Assembly (NCBI RefSeq): GCF_001898325.1
Contig: NZ_MKTR01000012.1
Coordinates: forward strand, 152,375-216,374
Direction: 5' to 3'
Length of the DNA: 64,000 bases
DNA from: Microbacterium sp. 67-17
GTDB taxonomy: Bacteria; Actinomycetota; Actinomycetes; Actinomycetales; Microbacteriaceae
The stretch's first letter is position 1; each line of letters starts with the position of its first letter. Position numbers and translations under genes: made by a program. Of the stretch, positions 24,031 to 33,393 are shown one piece after another. Under the pieces are notes generated by a model, which was given only the letters and a program-made list of their open reading frames with translations, ran no database searches and had not been told where the DNA came from.

Positions 24031-25791
24031 GTGAGCACAACGTCAGACAAGACCGACGCCGTCACCGGGTGGTGGCGCAGCCTCAGCCTGCGCGCCAAGG
24101 TGACAGGCGTTGCCGTGTCGATCCTGGCTCTCGGGCTGATCGCGACCGGCATCGGCACGACGGTGTTCCTGCGCAGCCAACTTCTGGCGAGCGTCGACAC
24201 GCAGGTGTCGCAGCTCGCGGGCGCGGGCGTGAGCGCACTATTCGACATCGACCTTCTCGCTGATCCCGCCTTCGTTCCGAAGGCCGAGTCGGTTCCGACC
24301 GATTACTTCGTCGCCATCTACAACCAGGATGGGGACTTCATTGCGAGCGCCGGCGGCGGACGACAGATCAATGAGCCCGACTTTCCCAGCGAATACCTGC
24401 CGACCGAGACCTCGGTAGCCCAGCAGCAGGAACCGTTCACGATCCCCGGAACGATCCCGGGCACGGAATTCCGCGCGGCATCCGCTCTCATCGAGGTCAA
24501 GGGCACCACGGTCTTCTACACGCAGATGATCGCGGTTCCGCTCACAACGGTGACTCAGACCCTCGCGACCTATCTCGGCATCTACAGCATCCTCTCCGTC
24601 ATCACCGTCGTGCTCGGCGCCATCGCCATCCGGCTGCTCGTCACGCTCGCGTTCCGGAGCCTCACCCAGGTCGAGAACACGGCGATGGAGATCGCGGCCG
24701 GCGATTTCGGTCAGCGCATGACAGACATCGCCCCCGGCACCGAGGTCGGCAGACTCAAGACCGCGATCAACGCCATGCTCGGGCGCATCGACGCAGCGCT
24801 GGCCCAGCGAGATGCCACGGTGCGCCAGATGCGCCGGTTCGTCGGCGACGCGTCGCACGAGTTGCGGACGCCCCTGGTCACCGTCCGCGGTTACGCCGAG
24901 TTGTACCGGATGGGGGCCATCCGCACCGACCAAGACGTCGCGCAGTCGATGGAACGGATCGAGAAAGAGGCCATGCGCATGGGCCTGCTCGTGGAGGATC
25001 TGCTGGCCCTTGCCCGGCTCGACGAGCGCCGAGACATCGAGTTCGCCCCGGTCGACCTGCGACCGCTCGCGCGGGACGCAGCCCTCGATGTTCGCGCCGC
25101 CTCCCCCCAGCGGCCGGTTGCGGTCATCGACACGACCATCGTCGAACCGACTGAAAGGCCGGCTCCGCAAACCGAAACCAACACCCTCGAGACGCCCAAA
25201 CGCCCACGGTCGGCCTTCAGCCGCGCCGGCTCCATCCTGCTGCGTCGCCGCCCGAGAGACGCGCGCGGCACGGCACCGACCACCGAGCAGATCGTCATCG
25301 GGCCCCTGGACCTCGGGCCGTCGTCGTCGGCGCCGGTTGCGCTCCCCCCGATCGTGCTCGGCGAAGAGAACCGCATCCGACAGGTGATCACGAACCTCAT
25401 CGGAAACGCTCGCCGGTTTACCGCTGAGGACTCCCCCATCGAGCTTCGCATCGGGGTGGATGCCGCGGCGCAGTCCGGCTGGATCGAGATCGTCGACCAC
25501 GGTGAAGGGGTGCCTGACCAGATCAAAGACAAGATCTTCCAGCGGTTCTGGCGCGCCGACACCTCGCGCACGCGAGAGACCGGCGGATCTGGTCTCGGGT
25601 TGTCGATCGTCGCCTCCATCGTGGAATCGCTGCACGGCTCGGTCCGGGTGATGGACACCCCCGGCGGCGGCGCAACGTTCCGCGTCGGGTTCCCCCTCGC
25701 GAGGCACATCGATCCAGCCGAGCACGCGTTCCTCGAAACGCAGCCCCTGGACCGACTACCCGCTGATCTACGGAGCGAACCACCGGCCTGA
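24031..25791 (+). CDS. Sensor histidine kinase
   Basis: 586 residues from GTG 24031. TM1 about 24-46, extracellular sensor region about 47-175, TM2 about 182-205, HAMP domain, HisKA with H near 276 in DASHELRTPLVTVRGY, then HATPase with NLIGNARRFT and GGSGLGLSI. An unusual insertion of about 70 residues, rich in Pro, Arg and Thr, splits the dimerisation and ATPase regions (about 365-440). It phosphorylates the upstream response regulator; the signal is unknown. Confidence 0.93.
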   Translation: MSTTSDKTDAVTGWWRSLSLRAKVTGVAVSILALGLIATGIGTTVFLRSQLLASVDTQVSQLAGAGVSALFDIDLLADPAFVPKAESVPTDYFVAIYNQDGDFIASAGGGRQINEPDFPSEYLPTETSVAQQQEPFTIPGTIPGTEFRAASALIEVKGTTVFYTQMIAVPLTTVTQTLATYLGIYSILSVITVVLGAIAIRLLVTLAFRSLTQVENTAMEIAAGDFGQRMTDIAPGTEVGRLKTAINAMLGRIDAALAQRDATVRQMRRFVGDASHELRTPLVTVRGYAELYRMGAIRTDQDVAQSMERIEKEAMRMGLLVEDLLALARLDERRDIEFAPVDLRPLARDAALDVRAASPQRPVAVIDTTIVEPTERPAPQTETNTLETPKRPRSAFSRAGSILLRRRPRDARGTAPTTEQIVIGPLDLGPSSSAPVALPPIVLGEENRIRQVITNLIGNARRFTAEDSPIELRIGVDAAAQSGWIEIVDHGEGVPDQIKDKIFQRFWRADTSRTRETGGSGLGLSIVASIVESLHGSVRVMDTPGGGATFRVGFPLARHIDPAEHAFLETQPLDRLPADLRSEPPA

Positions 25792-25926
25792 GCCGCGTCG
25801 ACCTCGAGGGGCTCCTCCCCAGGATGCTCAAACCGGTGGCCTGTGCGAGCGTGATAGTCGGCCGGCGATTCGGCTAGAGCCGCGACCGTACCGTGTCGTC
25901 AACACTCACGACACCGGGAGGTTCCT

Positions 25927-26214
25927 GTGGCCATATATTCCGTCGACAGCGATGCAGTGCTTGCCGCAACGGCTGGTGTGCGGGCCACCGCAGACCGCGT
26001 TCGCGCCGAGACGCACACCATGCTCGCCCAGCTCACCGGCCTGCAATCGCACTGGACCGGCGCAGCATCCCTTGCCTTTGCCGGCGTCATCGACCAGTGG
26101 CGAGCAGCCAACGCTCAGGTCGAAGAGGCCCTGGGCGCGATCGGGGTCGCCCTCGAGGCCGCGGGCCACCAGTACGCGGATGCCGAGCAGATGACCCTCG
26201 GCCTGTTCCGCTGA
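25927..26214 (+). CDS. WXG100-family type VII secretion target (ESX-like)
   Basis: 95 residues forming the helix-turn-helix hairpin of EsxA/B proteins, with W-T-G at the turn (LQSHWTGAASLAFAGVIDQW). Start GTG 25927 has GGGAGG 5 bases upstream. These small proteins are exported by type VII systems as dimers. No EccC, EccD or partner WXG gene is present in this window, so it is an orphan here. It ends at a strong terminator shared with groL. Confidence 0.88.
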   Translation: MAIYSVDSDAVLAATAGVRATADRVRAETHTMLAQLTGLQSHWTGAASLAFAGVIDQWRAANAQVEEALGAIGVALEAAGHQYADAEQMTLGLFR

Positions 26215-26229
26215 TCGCACCAGAAACGA

Positions 26230-26262
26230 CCGAAGGCCCCTCCACACGGGAGGGGCCTTCGG
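26230..26262. terminator. Bidirectional terminator between WXG100 gene and groL
   Basis: A 14-pair stem (ccgaaggcccctcc with ggaggggccttcgg) with a 5-base loop sits between two convergent genes. No long T run on either side. Confidence 0.8.
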
Positions 26263-26280
26263 CGTGAAATGCAGCCAGAC

Positions 26281-27924
<1,644 letters not shown>

Positions 27925-27931
27925 CTAGGTC

Positions 27932-27958
27932 TTAGCACTCACCGATCTGGAGTGCTAA
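27932..27958. promoter_or_regulatory. CIRCE operator (HrcA site) of groL
   Basis: Perfect consensus TTAGCACTC-N9-GAGTGCTAA, 32 bases upstream of the groL start codon. HrcA bound here represses groL until heat stress. Confidence 0.97.
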
Positions 27959-27964
27959 CCCATT

Positions 27965-27991
27965 CTGGCACTCGCCCATGGGGAGTGCAAG
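27965..27991. promoter_or_regulatory. Second, imperfect CIRCE-like site
   Basis: CTGGCACTC-N9-GAGTGCAAG, seven bases beyond the first CIRCE. The inner six bases of each arm (GCACTC/GAGTGC) match the consensus exactly. The spacing would place two HrcA dimers close together. Confidence 0.75.
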
Positions 27992-28010
27992 CCGCGCGCG
28001 ACGAAGACGA

Positions 28011-28044
28011 CGAAGAGACGGATGCCGCGGCATCCGTCTCTTCG
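28011..28044 (-). terminator. Terminator of cspA made of an inverted GGATGCC pair
   Basis: A perfect 16-pair stem (cgaagagacggatgcc with ggcatccgtctcttcg) with a 2-base loop lies 22 bases after the cold-shock gene. No T run follows on the minus strand, so termination strength is uncertain. Confidence 0.7.
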
Positions 28045-28065
28045 GAAACTCAGTCGACGCGGTCT

Positions 28066-28266
28066 CTAGACCACGCGGACCGACTCCGCCTGCGGGCCCT
28101 TCTGGCCCGTCCCGACGGTGAATTCGACCTTCTGTCCCTCTTCGAGAACACGGAAACCGGTCATGTCGATGTTCGAGTAATGGACGAACACGTCTTGACC
28201 GTCATCGACGGTGATGAAGCCGTATCCCTTCTCGGCGTTGAACCACTTCACGGTGCCTTGGGCCAT
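28066..28266 (-). CDS. CspA-type cold-shock protein
   Basis: 66 residues, a canonical single cold-shock domain: [20 protein letters not shown] (RNP1) and DVFVHYSNI (RNP2). It binds single-stranded RNA or DNA and acts as an RNA chaperone. ATG 28266 is preceded by CAGGAGT. A possible -10 TACGAT lies about 50-60 bases upstream, leaving room for a leader that could fold, common for cspA genes. Confidence 0.97.
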   Translation of the reverse strand: MAQGTVKWFNAEKGYGFITVDDGQDVFVHYSNIDMTGFRVLEEGQKVEFTVGTGQKGPQAESVRVV

Positions 28267-28395
28267 GGGTACTCCTGATGCTGGTAGGACACCGTCATCG
28301 TATGCACCGGAATCGACCCGAAACGATCGCCGGGCGAAGTATTGACACGCGCGTCTTCACCTTGTTACGGCCCGGAAACACGCGGGCCGCGCCGG

Positions 28396-28995
28396 TCAGT
28401 TCGTCGGCTCGGCAGTGGGGACACCGGCCGCGGTTCGGTCGAGGCCGATGACGATCGTGAGTTGCTTCGTGGCGCCTTCGTCGGCCTCGGTCGCGGGGTC
28501 GTCGGTCGGCTGATAAATGGTGCTTTGCGCAACCGCGGCCCCGCCGATGACGTTCGCGAGCCCCAAGGCGGCCGCGTAGTCGGCGTCCGTCGCGTAGTAG
28601 ACCGTCGTCTCGGGGAAGTCGTCGGTTCCGGCCTGCCCGGCCAGAACGGTCTCGGGGACCCACCCGGCTGCGATGAGCTGGTCTTTCAGCTGCGTGGCAA
28701 GCCCGGTCTCGGGCGTCGCGTTGAGGATCAGGATCGAATAGGACGTGTCGACGACGGGGTCCACCGTGACCGTCGGGGTGGGTTCGGGAGCGGGTTCAGG
28801 AAACAGCACGATGCGCCCCGAAACCACGAACATTGCGAAGATACCGACAGCGATCAGGATGACGGTGGCCAGCGCCGCCCAGAAGAAGACGACTCCGCCG
28901 CGCATGTGTGGCTGCTCCGCGCGGTGCGCACCGACCCGACCGACGTCCTCGGGCAGGTCGTCGAATCGATCGCGCGGGAACTCGGAGGTCGGCAT
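28396..28995 (-). CDS. LytR C-terminal-domain membrane protein
   Basis: 199 residues: cytoplasmic N-terminus, one membrane helix (about 34-60, GGVVFFWAALATVILIAVGIFAMFVV), a proline/threonine linker, then the LytR_C domain (SYSILILNATPETGLATQLKDQLIAAGW) outside the cell. Lone LytR_C proteins occur in actinobacteria, with an uncertain role near the envelope. ATG 28995 overlaps the DUF3263 stop (TGATG). Confidence 0.85.
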   Translation of the reverse strand: MPTSEFPRDRFDDLPEDVGRVGAHRAEQPHMRGGVVFFWAALATVILIAVGIFAMFVVSGRIVLFPEPAPEPTPTVTVDPVVDTSYSILILNATPETGLATQLKDQLIAAGWVPETVLAGQAGTDDFPETTVYYATDADYAAALGLANVIGGAAVAQSTIYQPTDDPATEADEGATKQLTIVIGLDRTAAGVPTAEPTN

Positions 28996-29294
28996 CAGAC
29001 GATCGTACCGATGCCGCCTACCGAAACCGTGCGTGTCCGCCCGGCAGAGTCCCCGCTCGCTGGACCGGAGCGCTTGCTTCCCCGGGCGTTCTCCCGGAGC
29101 CTGCGCAGTCGTCCCATGAGCAGCGGGTCGTATGCCTGCGCATCGACCGAATCCAGCATCCGCACCAGCAACTGGTAGTAGCGGGCCGGCGACATACCTA
29201 ACGTCTGGCGGATCTGCTCTTCTTTTGCCCAGCCGCGAAGCCGACACGACGACTCGAAGTCGAGGATCGCGCGCTCACGCTCGTTCAGGGGCAC
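28995..29294 (-). CDS. DUF3263 helix-turn-helix protein
   Basis: 99 residues. NERERAILDFESSCRLRGWAKEEQIRQTLGMSPARYYQLLVRML matches DUF3263, a conserved actinobacterial family with an HTH-like region, probably DNA-binding. GTG 29294 lies 6 bases after TAACCT (29306-29301, minus strand), a leaderless start. Operon with the LytR_C gene through a TGATG overlap. Precise function unknown. Confidence 0.88.
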   Translation of the reverse strand: MPLNERERAILDFESSCRLRGWAKEEQIRQTLGMSPARYYQLLVRMLDSVDAQAYDPLLMGRLRRLRENARGSKRSGPASGDSAGRTRTVSVGGIGTIV

Positions 29295-29303
29295 GGTGAG
29301 AGG

Positions 29304-30314
29304 TTATCGGCGAGCGCCGACATCCGGTGCGCGCCACTCCACCCACGCGCCGAGTGGGTCAACGACGGCGAGCGCGCGCTCGTCCATACCCAAGACGAAG
29401 CCGGGCCAACTCGCGGCATCCGCACCCCAGCGGTCGTGAAGCCCAGGCGGATCGATCGAGAGCCAGTGCGTGCCGGGGCGGGCGGAGCGAACTGCGTCTA
29501 TGTGGTTGCAGAGCTGCATGCGTCCGGCCCGGGCGATGTGGGGCAGCACCCCGGGCGTGGTCACGACCAGCGTGGCGTCGCCGGGTGCTTCGGCTGCAAG
29601 CTCCGCGAGGATGCCGTCGGCGATGGCGTCTCCTGACATGAGCGTCGGGGGTTCCCCACGCACGACGTCGAGCGCCGCGACGATCCGCTCGCGTCTCCCC
29701 TCCTCCCCCGGCCAGACGAGCGAGGTCAGAAACCGTCGGTCGATGTCGGATGCCGCGTCCAGTGGCGCAAGGTCGATACCGGCACGCCACACGACCTCCG
29801 GCAGACGCAGACGTGGCAGGCCCCGGGCGCCGCTACGAAGCACAACGGGCGATGGGCCACCGGCCGGGTCGAGGTCCTGTCCGTTCTCGTACCGGTAGGA
29901 GTATCGATCGGGGTAGAGACACAGTCCCGCGCTCGCGCCGACCTCGAGGAGCGCGATCGGGCCGTCGATGAGGCTCAGCGCCGGCAGGAGAGCCGCGCAT
30001 CGCAGCGGCTCGTTGGTCTGCAGCCCGCGCGCGACGCACTCGGCCGCGACCTCGTCGATGTTGGCCGCCAGCCACTGCGCCCACGCCGCGTAGCCGCCCT
30101 CCGCCGCTCCCAGCATCCTGGTCACCGCGAACACGAGCGGAGGCTGTCGCCGATCGGCGGGGATACGCGCGAGCAGCAGCTGCGTGTCAGTATCGGCCGC
30201 CACACCTGAGGCCCATTCCTCATACAGATCAGAGCGGCCCGGCGCTTCCTCGGCCGCGAAACGGCGGTATCGCTCAGCGACGCGGCCGGCCTCGGCATCC
30301 GGGGATGACACCAT
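29304..30314 (-). CDS. DUF2332 family protein
   Basis: 336 residues matching DUF2332 (RYRRFAAEEAPGRSDLYEEWASGVA, LLEVGASAGLCLYPDRYSY, RAGIDLAPLDA). The ALLEVGASAGL stretch looks like a methyltransferase-type SAM loop, but no activity is established. I chose ATG 30314 because the upstream extension is low-complexity and a CAGAAT -10 box (30326-30321) lies 6 bases before it, a leaderless start. Followed after 9 bases by DUF3263. Confidence 0.85.
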   Translation of the reverse strand: MVSSPDAEAGRVAERYRRFAAEEAPGRSDLYEEWASGVAADTDTQLLLARIPADRRQPPLVFAVTRMLGAAEGGYAAWAQWLAANIDEVAAECVARGLQTNEPLRCAALLPALSLIDGPIALLEVGASAGLCLYPDRYSYRYENGQDLDPAGGPSPVVLRSGARGLPRLRLPEVVWRAGIDLAPLDAASDIDRRFLTSLVWPGEEGRRERIVAALDVVRGEPPTLMSGDAIADGILAELAAEAPGDATLVVTTPGVLPHIARAGRMQLCNHIDAVRSARPGTHWLSIDPPGLHDRWGADAASWPGFVLGMDERALAVVDPLGAWVEWRAPDVGARR

Positions 30315-30558
30315 GCCCCCATTCTGGAACAGGCCGCATCCGGTCGGTGCCGCATCCCGGGTCACCTCCCTCGTCCTATCCCTCGTCGCAACGGCGAACG
30401 ACACGCACGACACGCCGGCAGCGGATGCCACGAGCCGGGGTGTCGCACGGATGCTGCGCCGTTGCGACCGAGGCTGGCGCGCCGGATTCACGGCCAATCT
30501 GCGACGTCGAGCGGAACAGTCCGTCACGACTTCGTGTTGACTTGGGTAAGGAGGAACA

Positions 30559-30963
30559 ATGTCCTATCGCACCGAGAAGTCCGAGTCCGAGTGGCGCGCA
30601 GAGCTCAGCGCCGATCAGTACGCGGTGTTGCGCGAAGCAGCAACCGAGCGTCCCTGGACCGGTGAGCTGCTCGACGAGAGTCGCGCCGGCCTGTACGCCT
30701 GCGCCGCCTGCGGAAACGAGCTGTTCAAGAGTGGCACGAAGTTCGACTCGCACTGCGGGTGGCCGAGCTTCTACGAGTCGGTTCGCCCCGAAGCTGTCGA
30801 ACTCATCGAAGACCGCACCCACGGCATGGTGCGCACCGAGGTGCGGTGTGCGCAGTGCGGCTCCCACCTCGGGCACGTCTTCCCCGACGGGTTCGGCACG
30901 CCCACGGGCGACCGCTACTGCATGAACTCGATTGCGCTGACCTTCACACCCGAAGAGTCCTGA
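30559..30963 (+). CDS. msrB: Peptide-methionine (R)-S-oxide reductase MsrB
   Basis: 134 residues. Zinc cysteines in CAACGNELF and RCAQCGSHLGHVF, catalytic region DRYCMNSIAL with the active cysteine, and substrate motif HCGWPSFYE. It repairs the R form of methionine sulfoxide using thioredoxin. TAAGGAGG precedes ATG 30559. Apparently monocistronic. Confidence 0.97.
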   Translation: MSYRTEKSESEWRAELSADQYAVLREAATERPWTGELLDESRAGLYACAACGNELFKSGTKFDSHCGWPSFYESVRPEAVELIEDRTHGMVRTEVRCAQCGSHLGHVFPDGFGTPTGDRYCMNSIALTFTPEES

Positions 30964-30972
30964 CGGCCCGCC

Positions 30973-31008
30973 GGCCTCACGCTCGCGCCCCGGGCCGCGC
31001 GTGAGGCC
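30973..31008. terminator. Possible terminator between msrB and the DMT transporter
   Basis: GGCCTCACGC (30973-30982) and GCGTGAGGCC (30999-31008) can form a 10-pair stem with a 16-base GC-rich loop, across the junction of two convergent genes. No T run. Confidence 0.4.
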
Positions 31009-31933
31009 ACGGCACGACCACGATGGCAACCGATACGACGGCGACGAGAGCCACCAACACCTCGTGTCCCAGGCCGGGGCTCGCCGGCGCCGGCCAGATC
31101 GCATCCAGAACAAGAGCCGTCGCGAGCTGCCCGACCACCGAGCCGAGCACGAGCAACAGGACGCCCGTCCGGCGCACAAGAGCAGCAGATAGCAGGATGT
31201 AGCCGACTCCCAGCGCTCCGCCCGTGTAGGGCCACGGATCGCTCGGCCACCGCTCAGGCAACCCGACGACCGCAACGTGAACGGCAGCGATCAGCACGAG
31301 TGCGATCGTTCCGCCGACGAAGTTGACCGCCGTCGCAGCTATCGCTGAGCCGGTCGCGCCGCGAAGCCGACCGTTCGTGGCCTGCTGCCAGGCAACGCCG
31401 CCCCCGGCGAGGAACGGCAAGAGCAGCATCCACCAGGGAACGCCAGTGAGGTTTCCGCCGGTCACCGATATCGCCACGGCGAGAAGGGCGACGGCGCCGC
31501 CGACGACGCGCCGAATCGTGACCGGCACCACGCCGGACGGACCGTAACCGATGCGGTCGATCACGACGCCGAAGACGATCTGACCTGCCACGAATCCGAC
31601 CGTGAACAGGGACACACCGATGATGCCCGCGGTGATGCTCTGGCTGGACACTGTGAAGGCTCCCGCAAGGCCGCCCGCCAGCATCCACCATCGGATGCCG
31701 CCACCGCGGATGCCATCACGCAGCGCGCCGAGCCCGCGGCGGCCCGCGGGCGTGAGTGCGGCGATGACGGCGATGAGCACGAGGCCGGAACCGAACGAGA
31801 ACGCCGCTGCGAGAGTGCTGTCGTCAATGCGGTGACCGAGTTGCCCGTTCGCCCGAACCTGGAGCGCCGTGAGCGCACCGACGAGGGCAGTACCGAGGAG
31901 CCCGAGGGCCGTCGCTGCTCTGCCGGACGTCAC
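30977..31933 (-). CDS. YdcZ/DMT-superfamily transporter
   Basis: 318 residues with ten hydrophobic helices and two internally similar halves (opening GLLGTALVGALTALQVRANGQLG; second half LPFLAGGGVAWQQATNGRLRG), typical of YdcZ (DUF606) two-repeat proteins. Likely inner-membrane exporter of unknown substrate. GTG 31933 follows CAGAAT (31945-31940, minus strand) by 6 bases, consistent with a leaderless message. Confidence 0.85.
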   Translation of the reverse strand: MTSGRAATALGLLGTALVGALTALQVRANGQLGHRIDDSTLAAAFSFGSGLVLIAVIAALTPAGRRGLGALRDGIRGGGIRWWMLAGGLAGAFTVSSQSITAGIIGVSLFTVGFVAGQIVFGVVIDRIGYGPSGVVPVTIRRVVGGAVALLAVAISVTGGNLTGVPWWMLLLPFLAGGGVAWQQATNGRLRGATGSAIAATAVNFVGGTIALVLIAAVHVAVVGLPERWPSDPWPYTGGALGVGYILLSAALVRRTGVLLLVLGSVVGQLATALVLDAIWPAPASPGLGHEVLVALVAVVSVAIVVVPWPHARPGARA

Positions 31934-31961
31934 CGGTTCATTCTGCCGGACGGGGCGCGTG

Positions 31962-32143
31962 TGGAGCCGACGACGGGACGTGAACCCGTAACCGCCCGAT
32001 GACAACGTCCGGTCGGCATCCGAATACGGCGCCCGCTAGACGGAGAAGAGTTTGGAGCCGACGACGGGACGTGAACCCGTAACCGCCCGATGACAACGTC
32101 CGGTCGGCATCCGAATACGGCGCCCGCTAGACGGAGAAGAGTT
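31962..32143 (-). repeat. Two identical 91-bp tandem units with D-arm-less tRNA-like elements
   Basis: Units 31962-32052 and 32053-32143 appear identical base for base. On the minus strand each holds a 56-base tRNA-Thr-like piece (32108-32053 and 32017-31962): 5' acceptor GCCGAC, a shortened anticodon-arm-like part, an intact T arm (ACGGG-ttcacgt-CCCGT), 3' acceptor GTCGGC, T and encoded CCA. The D arm is missing. Each is followed by the same 35-base flank seen downstream of the real tRNA. They fill most of the gap between the transporter and tRNA-Thr. Confidence 0.9.
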
Positions 32144-32219
32144 TGGAGCCGACGACGGGACTTGAACCCGTAACCGCCCGATTACAAGTCGGGTGCGCTA
32201 CCAATTGCGCCACGTCGGC
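32144..32219 (-). tRNA. tRNA-Thr (anticodon TGT), CCA encoded
   Basis: Minus-strand cloverleaf: acceptor gccgacg/cgtcggc, anticodon stem cccga/tcggg with loop ctTGTaa, T arm acggg-ttcaagt-cccgt. The 3' CCA is present in the DNA, unlike tRNA-Arg at 2208. Two degenerate copies of its 3' portion follow in tandem. Confidence 0.95.
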
Positions 32220-32259
32220 AGAGCGCCCAGTCTATCGGGGCGCCGAGGTGCTCCCCGTC

Positions 32260-33210
32260 TCAGGGGGTGGGCGTCGGTGTCGGCGACGGGGTCTGGTAGT
32301 ACGCGTCGGAATCGATCGTCAGCACGAACTGGGCAAACTCTTTCGGGTTGTCGAGCGCACCCACGTAGACGGATCCGTTGACGAGCACGAGCGGTGTGCC
32401 GGTGAGCTGCACGCCGTCGGTGTCGGGGATCGCCTCGACCGCTCGTTCCGTTGCCTTCTTGGCCCACGAAAGGAAGTCGCCGTTTTCGATGCACGCCCGC
32501 ACGACCTTGGGGCTTGAAACACCGGATGCCTGCGCAATGTCGGCAAGTTCGGTGTCGGAGTATCCGTCCGCGTCGACATCCGGCTGCTGCTCGAGCAACG
32601 CATTGTTGAACTTGAAGAACGCTTCGGGGGCGTGGGTGGCAACGCATGCGGACGCCGCCGCGGCGCGCAGTGAGTACTTCGTGCCGTTGGACTTCGCTGT
32701 GAGCATCGCCACCGGGTAGTAGGTCAGACTGACCGCGCCCTCGTTGACCCACGTCGACAGCTGCGCCGCGTTGGCAAGCTGGAACTCGGCTGAGCCGGTC
32801 GAGAGGTAGTCGACGTAAACCCGGATCTCGATCTCGGGAGCCTCGGTGGCGACTGGGGTCGGCTCGGGCGTCGCAGTGGTTGTCGCGCCGGCCTCAGTGG
32901 AGGTGCTGTCATTGACGCCCTCCTGCGCGACGACCAGGCCACCGACGTCGGTCACGGCGAATCCGTCGGCCTTGGCGGCGGCGGGGCTGAGCGCGCTCGT
33001 CGATGTGGTCGATGTCACCGCCCAGGTAACTGAGACGGCGATGACAGCGACGACAGCGACGATTCCCACGCCGATGATCCCGGCACGGATGCGGCGCGCT
33101 CGCGTCTGCTTCGCGTGAACCAGCTGCGCTTTCTCGCGGACCGCCTCGCGACGGTCGCGAGCCTCGGGCGCCGTAGGCTGCTCGCCGCTGGGCGTCTGAT
33201 CGCTCGACAT
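32260..33210 (-). CDS. Membrane-anchored DsbA-like protein without CXXC
   Basis: 316 residues. Basic cytoplasmic N-terminus, one membrane helix (about 43-64), an Ala/Thr/Pro-rich linker, then a thioredoxin fold of the DsbA/FrnE type (IEIRVYVDYLSTGSAEFQLAN ... GVQLTGTPLVLVNGSVYVG with the cis-proline TP). The position normally holding CPYC reads STGS, so it cannot do thiol-disulfide exchange itself. The tail is a TP repeat. Perhaps a scaffold or chaperone outside the membrane. GAAGAGG precedes ATG 33210. Confidence 0.85.
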   Translation of the reverse strand: MSSDQTPSGEQPTAPEARDRREAVREKAQLVHAKQTRARRIRAGIIGVGIVAVVAVIAVSVTWAVTSTTSTSALSPAAAKADGFAVTDVGGLVVAQEGVNDSTSTEAGATTTATPEPTPVATEAPEIEIRVYVDYLSTGSAEFQLANAAQLSTWVNEGAVSLTYYPVAMLTAKSNGTKYSLRAAAASACVATHAPEAFFKFNNALLEQQPDVDADGYSDTELADIAQASGVSSPKVVRACIENGDFLSWAKKATERAVEAIPDTDGVQLTGTPLVLVNGSVYVGALDNPKEFAQFVLTIDSDAYYQTPSPTPTPTP

Positions 33211-33393
33211 GAAACCTCTTCACACAACAGGGGTCGGGCCGTACCCGACAGGGGGCCGTGCTGACGGCCGGGGGGTGCCGCTCAGGTGACGACCACCGCC
33301 CACGATGCTAGCCAGAGAGCCTGGGAAAAGCCCAGACATGACGCCCGTTCCGGTGTGATTTTCCCGGGAAGCTGCGCGGTTCGGACGCAGCGA

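Noticed and set aside
25892..25913. Hairpin GTGTCGT...ACGACAC as terminator after the kinase gene
   Set aside because: Only seven pairs, no T run, and very close to the WXG100 ribosome site; not enough to call.
31962..32219. Possible CRISPR array
   Set aside because: Repeats are directly adjacent with no unique spacers, and they are tRNA-derived.
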